A stretch of 64,000 bases of DNA from Salvator merianae (Eukaryota > Chordata > Lepidosauria > Squamata > Teiidae). Below are positions 55,661 through 64,000 of the stretch, in pieces (within the stretch, counting starts at the first letter, position 1; each line of letters opens with the position of its first letter). The stretch is taken from positions 6,903,233 to 6,967,232 of the forward strand of contig QVOM02000057.1 in the NCBI GenBank assembly GCA_003586115.2, in the 5' to 3' direction. Both the position numbers and the translations under genes were made by a program. The notes below the pieces were generated by a model that saw only the letters and a program-made list of their open reading frames with translations, searched no databases and was not told the origin of the DNA.

Positions 55661-58600
55661 CCATGTCCGGAATCAAAAAGTCTGTGCTCACCAGGAAGTA
55701 ACCTTGTTGTTGATTACCTTTTTACCAACGCTCCCAAAATTGTCTGGTCGGAAGCAATACGCAATTTATGTTCCCTTACCGTTCTCTAAAATAGTACAAT
55801 CCCAATATGTATCAAAAATACATAAAGTATATTATATAAACAAATCTCATATGCAAGTTGCCCTTTTGAATATCATTGGGCCATTTGTTGATTTAACTCC
55901 GCCATAACAAATATGTTTTTTTTAATTTAACTTTTCTGTTTGTTTCCCAGGTCTGTTTACTTGATTTCACCACATATTTCCATATCTTTATTACAGTATA
56001 TAAGAAACTGCATTTATTGGATGTAATCTTTACAAAGCAGCATCAACTCACTGAATTTTAAGAGAAGGAGGGGTTGTCACAAATGTATAATTGCTTATAT
56101 CCTTGGGTAAAGCTTTGAAAATCCTACTGACCAAGCCGTTGAGGATGTGAAAGATTTCTACTTCTCGGGGATTTACAATGTCAAAGATGCAACATAAAAG
56201 GAAAACCCACTGTGGAGGGATGAGGAAAGGCAGGAAAGTTGCAGATTTCTTTAATGCCCAGCTAGAATAGGTAAATCAAACCCACCCACAAAATATGGAT
56301 TTTCACACTGAGTCATCATTTTATTATTGATCCAATAGTATTTGTGGAAATTAACTGTGGGCCTGGAAACATAAAATACTGAGATACAAAGTTCCAAAGG
56401 CATTGAAGAAATTTGTTTAAATGAAATGAAAAATTATGATCCATTGCAGTTTCTCATGCCTTCTTGATAAAAAATTAAACACAGAAGAATCCCTTTTTGA
56501 TCATGTTTAAATCCTATCCTTTTTTTCCCAAAAGGATGTTTACATAAGTTCTCTCTCCCATTTATCCTCTTTCCAGCTCTGCTAGCAAAATGAAGAATCA
56601 GAGAGATTAACCTAAAATTAGCCACCATAAGCTTTTCCAGTTCCTTTTGGGCCCATGGTGGAAATCCAAATCCAGATATATTTTGCAGGCCACCTGCTGC
56701 AAACCCTCCTCTAACCATTATACCCTGCAGTCTGATTCTCTCCAGGCACTTCAAATAACCTTTGCCTATTTCCTGACCTCTTTGTGCAGACAGAGTTTCT
56801 CTATCTCATGCATCTACCTAGCTCTTCCCCGGAAATAAGATGCTTTCTGAAACAGAAGTTTTAAAGGAGGCTGCTCTCCTGGGTACCTCCAGAATAAAAG
56901 AATTCTTGTTCTCTTTCAAAAATCAACTTCTACTGGCGTTCAAAAAGGGAACAGTGTAAAGGAGAGATAAGGATGAGAAACCACGCCAGGGCTTTTCTGA
57001 GAAAAGCTGAACTGAACAGGTTTGTTTGTCTCCAAACTGGATTGCACTGAGGTCGAATTGCAGCTTCATGGGCATTTTACAGGTTGAAATTCAACCCGTG
57101 TGGGAAAGTTTTCCAAAGTGAATTTCTGCCTATTCTGCAGCTCAGCCAGTCACGGTGAGCTGAGTGATCAAAAGTCAACAGAAGAAGCCTTTCTGCTTCT
57201 TGGGGATTTGTAGTTTCAAAGTTGCAGCACAAAAGGAAAAGCCACATGTGAGAATGAGGAAAAAGGAAAAGCTGCAGATTTCTTGTAATGCCCAGTTCAT
57301 GTTTTGCAGGTGGAACTTCATCACTGCCAGAGAGATATGGCAGGAGGAAACAGAACACCTTAGCAGCCCCCTTATGTTAAAAGCAGAGGAGCAAAAACTG
57401 ACAGCAGAAGAAAACCTGCAGCTTAACTTTCAAACAGATGGGCAGCAAACAAACAATGTGAAGCCTCCAATATCAGAACTCAACCTGTTGAGCTTCAGCA
57501 GAATTCACTAACCAAATGAAGCTTTTTTGATTCTTCCAGAAAAAGTGAATGTATAAAAGGCACAATGCTAAGTAACAAACCAGAAGAAACCTGGTCTTTT
57601 AAAAATGAATTTAATTTCAGTTCTTTATTATAATTATCCCAAGAAAAATTGCTTTCGCGTTTGCTAAGGCGGGAAAAAAAAGGAGAGAAATTAATCGAGA
57701 AAAGTTTCCAGCTTGGGACAATTGAAGGAAGACTTTTGCTTTCCTATTCTTCTAAATTCTGGGCTACTGTAGAGGAAAAAATGGAGGTCCATTTGGGCTT
57801 TTGATCAAGAAAATGGGCGTTGAAGCTCCTAGCAAGAACGTGCATCCGTCTGCTTCCTTCGGCCCTGCATTTTGTGGTGGTGAGTTCCACAGGCCAGTTC
57901 TGCAGCAGGCAAACCCTTAGTTTCTTTGATCACAAATTCTAGGATTATAAGCAAACGGCGGATGTGTTTTCTGCCTCTCTACTGTGCCTCTATCCAGTCT
58001 TCTACTTCAGCCACTTTTTTTAAATTAATTATCTAATTAAGAAAAGCTTCCCAGCCTCTGCATTCGAAGTGGAGAAGATTGAAGGACTTAGCACCTGCTG
58101 TCGGCTGCCTTTTTCAGAGGATGCGGGGATGCCAACTTCATCCCAGCCAACACGGAAGGGCTTAACTGGATTTCCGAGCAGAAAACAAGGACACAGTGAC
58201 CCAGAGCATTCTGGGAAACCAGCCACACTGTCCGTTTCCTCCACCTGATGCCTGTACTCGCCTTCGCCGCTCCGCAGAGGGTCCTTTGGAAGCCCAGAAG
58301 CACCACTGGACCCCTGACCTTGCCACCAATCCCCACAATTCACCTCCTGCCGCTTCCGGCTGGAAGTCTTCTCCACATCATGGGGCCAGCTCCCAGCCTT
58401 TCCTCCTTCCCTTCCTCCTCATCCTTGCCCCTCCTTTGCTTCCTTCTTTCTTCAGTTGCCTTGCACATCTCAGCAGGAAGGCTGTCCCATCAGGTGGGGG
58501 CCACTACCAAGAAAGCCCTGATTTCTGGCACTGTTCCCCCAGACCTCCCCTAACAATGAAATCATTACACGGTCCCTAAAAGTTGACCCAGAAGTTGCCA

Positions 58601-58971
58601 CTGATCTTTATTTTGCAAAGCTGCTGGGGTGGCTCCCTATATCGCGCCATGAGGGCAGAAAACCAGGCAAGCAGCATTAACCCAGGGCATCAGCCTCCTT
58701 CGCACCAATCCCTGGCAAGATGTACACCTGAGCTGCGTCCTCCGGTTCCTTTCCCTCCCCTCCCTCTCCCACATCCAGAATCTAAGCCAGGAGGCGCCTC
58801 AGATCAGTCCCATGGTCCTGTTTTTGCTCCATCATTCCCTTGAAGGCCTTATACTTTGCTGAGACAAATATGAAGAGTCATCCATAAGATGCTGCCGTCA
58901 TTGCCTCTGAAAGAAGCTCCTGGGGAGAATGCCAGAATGCACACAAGAACACTTTTGCTTCCCATTAAGAG
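55661..58971. other. Spacer, no recognised gene
   Basis: Mostly A/T-rich to 57.8 kb, then C-rich to 58.9 kb. A diverged inverted similarity links about 56160-56260 and 57190-57290 (CTTCTCGGGGATTTACAATG; CTTCTTGGGGATTTGTAGTT with AAGATGCAACATAAAAGGAAA), in the same orientation, so it is an imperfect direct repeat about 1 kb apart. No exon is visible. Confidence 0.4.
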
Positions 58972-59612
58972 CATAAGGGGAGCGCTGCTGGATCAGGCCA
59001 CCTCCCATCTAGTCCAGCATCCCATCTCATGCAGTGGCCCACCACTTGCTTCAGGGTTTCTCAAGCAGAAGACCAAGGCAAAACCTTCCCCTGCTCTCCA
59101 CTCCCCGCAAATGGCCTTTAGAGGCATCCTGCCTGTCTCTCCTACCTGGAGGCAATACCTGGGCATCCATTCTAGTAGCCATTGATACATCTGTCCTCCA
59201 TGAATTTGTCCATAAGAACCTAAGAGGAGCCCTTCTGGATTAGGCCACAGCCCATCCAGTCCAGCATCCTGTTTCACACAGTGGCCCACCAGTTGCTTCT
59301 GGGCAGCTCAAGCAGAAGACAAAGGCAAAACCTTCACTTGCTCTCGACTCCCTGCAAATGGCCTTTGGGGGCATCCTGTCTGTCTCTCCAACCTGGAGGT
59401 GGTACCTGGGCATCCATTCTAGCAGCCATTGATACACCTGGCCTCCATGAATTAAGGGGAGCCCTGCTGGATCAGGCCATGGCCCATCCAGTCCAGCATT
59501 CTGTTTCACTCAGTGGCCCACCAGTTGCTTCTGGGTACCTCAAGCAGAAGACGAAGGCAAAACCTGCACCTGCTCGCCACTCCCTGCAAATGGCCCTTAG
59601 AGATATCCTGCA
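58972..59612 (-). mobile_element. Three tandem units of the LINE 3' tail
   Basis: Units at about 58972-59219, 59220-59453 and 59454-59612 share TAAGGGGAGC..CTGCTGGATCAGGCCA, CAGTGGCCCACCAGTTGCTT and CAAGCAGAAGAC. This is the inverse of the copies at 21395 and 61470. The unit is about 240 bp and the last is shorter. Confidence 0.7.
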
Positions 59613-60198
59613 GTTAACTTGTGTGAGTACAAATTTACATCCTCCCTTCCCTCTTTTCCTATGGATCGTAGCTGCTACAGGCCTTCGCCCCCCCTCCTAA
59701 ACTAACCTCCCTAAGTGACAGCCCTGGGCCCAGCGCTGGGATGCCGCCCCCTCTTCCTCACCCCCCACCCCGTTCCCAGTCCGGCCCTAGGCGTACTGCA
59801 GTCTCGCATAGATCATAAGGGCCGGCCTGCCGCGAGAAAACGGTCCCCTTCCGCGCCCTAAGACGACGGACAGTCACTCCAAAGCAGCAGCAAAACCTTT
59901 TCAAGGGCATTTGGAAGCTGCGATGTCTATAGGCTCCCCAGTAACTGTTTGAGGGTTGGTTTGCCTGCTTGTTTTTTGTATGGTTTTTTTTTTTTTTAAT
60001 ATTAAAATAAAAAGGAAAATTAAAACCTGGCTTATGAACCTGTCTTTCTAGAGCTGGGATGCAAAGTTTAAAAGGGAATGAACTTAACGTTTTTGACATG
60101 GGAGAAATATGCTCGTGAAGCAATAATTATTTACAATACGTTCTTATCATTTGGGCTTCTGACACCTTTTAGTTCATAAGCAAACCAGGCTCATTTCC

Positions 60199-60200
<2 letters not shown>

Positions 60201-60234
<34 letters not shown>
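60201..60234. repeat. (TA)n microsatellite
   Basis: About 17 TA units immediately left of the long hairpin at 60286. Confidence 0.95.
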
Positions 60235-60236
<2 letters not shown>

Positions 60237-60285
60237 GAGTATAGATTAGATATAGATATATAGATATAGATACACGCACAGCATA

Positions 60286-60431
60286 AAAGAGGACAGCTGT
60301 TTTATAGATCTATCGGCATATATGTGGAGATATATATACATACATATAGGTACATATGTATATGTGTGTGTGTGTGTATGTATGTATCTCCACATATATG
60401 CCGATAGATCTATAGAACAGCTGTCCTCTTT
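60286..60431. repeat. Long hairpin with microsatellite loop
   Basis: Arms 60286-60332 and 60385-60431 are reverse complements over 47 bp with about one mismatch (AAAGAGGACAGCTGTT...GTGGAGATA). The 52-bp loop is (TA/TACA/TG)n. It could extrude as a cruciform or be a small MITE. Confidence 0.85.
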
Positions 60432-60439
60432 CGTCTCTA

Positions 60440-60900
60440 TCCGCACTCCCCACCCCAGACCTGGAAAGCCAAGCTGTCTCCTGCCTTTCCCTCATGAGGA
60501 CTGACGATGGCCACAATTGCCCCCCCCCCTTGTTTCTGGGGGCATCCCAGGAGCCCTGGTGAGGAAGGGCGAAGGGTTTTGCGCTCACCTTTAGCCGGTG
60601 CTGTGGGCCTCCGGGCTTTTCCTTTTCCCCCCCGCAAGCAGTGTCAACCCGGCAGGCAGGGCAGCGGCCGCTGGCGAAGTGTGTGAGATCAGCATTTTAT
60701 TATGTGAAGCTTTCCAGCCGGGTGGGCAGGCGGGGTGGGAGAGACCGAGCAAGGCTGGGCGGTCGCAGAGACAAATTCCGTTATCAGTGCCCCAGCAGAC
60801 TTCGGCACAACCTCTCTGTCCTCCAGTGGCCGCAGCGGAGAACTGCCAAGCCTGAAGGGACCGGGGTTGCTCTTTCTGCTGTGCGCGGCTAAGCTTCAGC
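60440..60900. promoter_or_regulatory. GC-rich, CpG-containing segment
   Basis: G+C-rich with scattered CpGs (GGCAGCGGCCGCTGGCGAAG, GGTCGCAGAG). On the minus strand a donor-like CTAAAG|GTGAGC lies at about 60590, so a non-coding exon toward TMOD4 is possible. Speculative. Confidence 0.3.
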
Positions 60901-60999
60901 AGCTACGCGCCAGCACTCTGTGCATGCTCAGAGGCACAGGGGGGAAAGATATTTTTCAAAAATGGCCCTGCAGAAACTCACAGCTGCATCCAGGGTTGT

Positions 61000-61036
61000 C
61001 TCTCTCTCTCACACACACACACTCACACACACTCAC
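61000..61036. repeat. (CT)n(CA)n microsatellite
   Basis: Short CT run followed by interrupted CA repeats. Confidence 0.9.
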
Positions 61037-61469
61037 GGAAGAGGGAACATTTTATGTTGTCTAGGCTGGTGGCAAAGAATTTCCAGCAACAAGAACCCCT
61101 ACGACGCAACAGGCTAACCCTGGGCTCCAAGCATTCTCTCCTATAGCAGGTTTACTTCCCAGGAGTGGAAAAATGTCGCACGCAGCACAAATGTTCACAG
61201 CTGTATAGGTATTTAAAGGAAACAGAACGAACTTTGTTATGGGAACAAGTTTTGTCTCAAGACAGTATTTCTTAGGACAGCAAGAAGTCGCTTTTGGGGT
61301 GCTTTCGGGATGCAGGTGGGGAAACCCCTACTTTTGGGATTCTAGTTCTGTGGGCACCCATGCAGGTATGAAGGTAAGGCTCCCCAAAAACCCTCCTGCG
61401 TTAGCCTACCACTATTCTGTTCTTAGCTTTAAGAACAGATTGGACAGATTTATGGGGGCCAGGTGAACA

Positions 61470-62006
61470 GGTGAGAACAGGTGAAGGTTTTGCCTTTGTC
61501 TTCTGCTTGAGATGCCCAGAAGCAATTTGTGGACCACTGTGTGAGACAAGGGGCCTTTCTGTACTTCGACTTATTCCAGATTATATCTCAGAATAGAGAC
61601 CTGCCATCTGCATGCTAGTGCAGACTATGGTAGGCCCTGGGCAAGACCTTTTATAGTTTGCACTAGCATGTGGATGGCAGGCCCCTATTCTGGGATATAA
61701 TCCGCAATAAGACCAAGTGCAGAAAGAGCCAGGATGCTGGACTAGATGGGCTATGGGCTGATCCAGCAGGGCTCCTCTTAGGTTCTTATCCGGAATGGAT
61801 GCCCAGGTACCCCCTCCAGGCTGGAGAGACAGGCAGGATGCTGCTTCTGAAGGCCATTTGCAGGGAATGGAGAGCAGGTGGAGGTTTTTGCCTTTATACT
61901 CTGCTTGAGATGCCCAGAAGCAATTGGTTGGCCACTGGGGGAGACAAGATGCTGGACTAGATGGGCTGTGGCCTGATCCAGCAGGGCTTTTCTTATGTTC
62001 TTATGA
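61470..62006 (+). mobile_element. LINE 3' tail, two units, the first split by a MITE
   Basis: Unit 1 is 61470-61551 joined to 61731-61786, unit 2 is about 61790-62006. Both carry GATGCCCAGAAGCAATT and CTGGACTAGATGGGCT..GATCCAGCAGGGC. Same family as 21395 and 58972. Confidence 0.7.
61552..61730. mobile_element. Harbinger-like MITE nested in a LINE tail
   Basis: 179 bp near-perfect palindrome: GGCCTTTCTGTACTTCGAC at the left, reverse complement GGCTCTTTCTGCACTTGGTC at the right. It is flanked by AGG at 61549-61551 and 61731-61733. The interrupted LINE sequence is restored by joining across one AGG. Left-half relatives occur in both Kunitz units (about 1588-1690 and 8188-8290). Confidence 0.8.
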
Positions 62007-62872
62007 ATCCAGCACACTGACATTTTATGGCAGACTGTGTTTGGGCCTACAAGGTTGCCATCTTCAGCCCTGTTACTCTTCCATACATGATGCAGCACAT
62101 GCAAGCAGATGGAAGTTTTGCCTGGGATATGCGTGTGTGCTTTAACATCTGTTTGCAAGCAGCAGAAGCAAACAAGATTAATTTTGCAAGGTGGGAAGTG
62201 ATAAGGGAAACCTGTTGTCCCACAGCAAAACCTTTGAGCAGTATCTAGAAATCCAATGTGGAGCCACTCATACTGGCAGCTATATTAACAGCCCCGTTTA
62301 TAATCTCAAAGGCAGAGAGTCAAAAGCGAGGGAGTAGGCCTCCAGGCTTAGCAGGGGTCACTAAATTTGTTTGTCTAGGAAGCACTGAAGGAGAGGCCTT
62401 CATCATCCGCAAAAGATTTGGCATCGATCACAAACAAAGAATAAACTTCTAATAGGAGACAGTACCAAGACAACCCAATTGCACAACATAAAACAATCAG
62501 TCAAAGGACTTTTGGACTTTCAGTAGCTGACTGCAGAAAGAATTTTATTGACAGGATATTGAAGGAACGTACTGGGAGCCAACAAAAATCCAGAAATAAG
62601 AACCTAATATCAATGCATAAATTGATTTTCTTTAAACTTCTCCATGGCAGTAAAAAAGACCTCTCAAACTTTTTCGTCAAAACAGACTTCACTGATGGGT
62701 TATCTGGAATATGTTTTAGGTTCCACCAACCAGATGCTGCTACAATTCTTAGCAGCGCCATTCAGCATCTAATCCCAACTGGACAGGACCAGGTTGAGAT
62801 TCAGAAGGGCTGAAATAGCCTTATTCCTGGGCCCAGGTTGGTCACAGCTATTGTTCTGACTTACTTAATACC
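62007..62872. other. Spacer 3' of VPS72
   Basis: No gene recognised. A few short open frames have no known motif. Confidence 0.4.
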
Positions 62873-62878
62873 TTTATT
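62873..62878 (-). terminator. Candidate VPS72 polyadenylation signal
   Basis: AATAAA on the minus strand, about 250 bp after the VPS72 stop at 63130. Confidence 0.5.
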
Positions 62879-63129
62879 TGCTTAGCCATACATGGTTACA
62901 ACCATACAGATATCAAACCATAAAATACACAATCCAGTCATATACTCTGAGCTAACAGTTGCTCTCGAGTTGATCGGAATATCTGGGCGAAAAGCTCTTA
63001 TACGAATCGTCGATAAGTCGCTGTTCTTGCTTGTTTAAAGTTTGACCTTCTTTCAGTTCACAACCATAAAACAGAAGATGTTTCAAAACAGCAGAAAAAG
63101 CGCCAGGAAGAGAGAGAGTCCAGCCGTCC

Positions 63130-63526
63130 CTACGTGGTCGGGACGCTCTGTTTAATGATGATCTTCTGCCTCGTGGCACGGACGTTGGAGTCCGGGGGGG
63201 GCGGGCCGACCCCGAGAGCAGCCGTGGCGGCGGCATTGGGCAGGCCGTGGGCCGTGATGTACTTCTTGTAGGCCTCTCGGATGATCTTGAAGGCACGGAT
63301 GTTGGAATACGGGATGTCGGTGATGGGGTCACGATAGATGGCGGTTTTATGGGTGACGGGACAGATCTCCTTCACCGGCAGCTTGGGCGGACGGGACTTG
63401 GGGAAGAATTGCTCAAAAGTCCCGTCGTCGCTGAAGGTGATGAAAGTGCGTGAGCATTTCGCCGCCGACGCAGAGGACGTCGGCGGGGCCTCCGAAGGCA
63501 GGAGCGGTTGAGTGTCCTGGTCCAAA
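63130..63526 (-). CDS. VPS72: VPS72 (YL1), last coding exon only
   Basis: Minus-strand exon following a TTTTCTTTTAAG acceptor, encoding about 132 C-terminal residues. The rest of the gene lies beyond the right edge. KCSRTFITFSDDGTFEQFFP and CPVTHKTAIYRDPITDIPYS followed by RAFKIIREAYKKY form the YL1_C domain, and the protein ends near RQKIIIK with a six-residue extension (QSVPTT). VPS72 is a histone H2A.Z/H2B chaperone subunit of the SRCAP and TIP60/p400 remodelling complexes in the nucleus. It is followed on the same strand by TMOD4, as in mammals. The exon start could be off by one base; it implies a split codon shared with the preceding exon. Confidence 0.94.
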
Positions 63527-63599
63527 CTTAAAAGAAAACAAGGAGAAAAGGATAAAGTCCAAACAAACCGCCTCAAAAACCCTCAAAATCGGTTTCTGC

Positions 63600-63990
63600 C
63601 TCATAATTTATTTTGGATCAATTAATTTCAACAGCGTTAGTTTTGGTTTTTGGATGGAAGGATTCATCAAAACGGACTACGCAAAACTGGTATATTATCA
63701 ATCAAATGAAAGTTCAAATAATAGATGAAATAAAAGAAAAATATAATTTAGAAGGTAGAAGAAGAGAAATCAAAGAGAAACGGACGAAAGTGGAAGAATA
63801 TTTGAGGATAAACCCAGAGTCCACAGACATGTTTCAGAAGTTTAAAAGACTCTTGCAACAAATAACAAAACTTAGGATTCCAGCATGAACTCGGGGGAAG
63901 GGGGGAAGGGAGGGCTATATGTTAACTATAAGTAAAAAATTGATGTATATATATATTTTGCCTAAAATAAAATATTTATAAAAAAGTTTT
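63600..63990 (+). mobile_element. LINE-like 3' end with A-rich tail
   Basis: Open frame from about 63700 to 63888, rich in Lys/Glu/Ile (EEYLRINPESTDMFQKFKRL), followed by a G-rich stretch, TATATATATTTTGCC and an A-rich end with AATAAA (63967-63972). This resembles a retrotransposon ORF C-terminus plus 3'UTR. It lies antisense in the last VPS72 intron. Family not established. Confidence 0.4.
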
Positions 63991-64000
63991 AAAAAGAAAA

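Noticed and set aside
58972..59612. CRISPR-like regularly spaced repeats
   Set aside because: Units are ~240 bp LINE tails without short identical repeats and unique spacers, and the genome is a vertebrate one.
62027..62248. 73-residue open frame after the LINE tail
   Set aside because: I could not match it to any family, and it directly follows repeat sequence.

Overview
This 64 kb window is vertebrate genomic DNA, most likely from a squamate reptile (inference). The genes are split into many exons with GT/AG introns. The spacers are full of CR1/L2-type LINE tails, L1 3' ends, tRNA- and 5S-derived SINE pieces, hAT-like and Harbinger-like MITEs and LTRs, a mix typical of lizards. There are no operons, ribosome binding sites or CRISPR arrays. 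The gene order TNFAIP8L2(+) - LYSMD1(-) - SCNM1(+) - TMOD4(-) - VPS72(-) matches the human 1q21.3 block in order and orientation.

Layout. 1-11.5 kb holds a tandem segmental duplication (about 1-4015 and 5780-11515). Each unit carries a minus-strand gene for a small secreted Kunitz-type protein, made of a signal-peptide exon, one Kunitz exon and a tentative short last exon. The units differ by large insertions: an LTR in unit A, and an LTR, a SINE, an L1 piece and an unidentified 1.5 kb insertion in unit B. 11.5-19.3 kb is spacer with a cluster of inverted-repeat MITEs and a GC-rich segment. 19.36-19.92 kb is the single coding exon of TNFAIP8L2, with about 1.2 kb of 3'UTR. 23.0-25.4 kb is LYSMD1 (3 coding exons, minus). 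25.4-28.0 kb is a head-to-head promoter interval with two clusters of ZNF143/THAP11-like motifs. 28.0-34.65 kb is SCNM1 (8 coding exons). 34.7-41.1 kb is spacer. 41.35-53.85 kb is TMOD4 (9 coding exons, minus), including a 23-nt terminal coding exon. 54-63 kb is repeat-rich spacer. 63.1-63.5 kb is the last coding exon of VPS72, which continues beyond the right edge.

How the genes relate. The five conserved genes are unrelated in function: TIPE2 immune regulator, LysM protein, splicing factor, muscle thin-filament cap, H2A.Z chaperone subunit. They share a dense ancient neighbourhood. The Kunitz pair is the local accessory part. Coding exons of all seven genes read without frameshift or stop in my hand-spliced models, and splice phases agree throughout. 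The most unusual observations are the diverging Kunitz duplicates with filled and empty insertion sites, transposons abutting two TMOD4 splice acceptors, and the promoter motif clusters.
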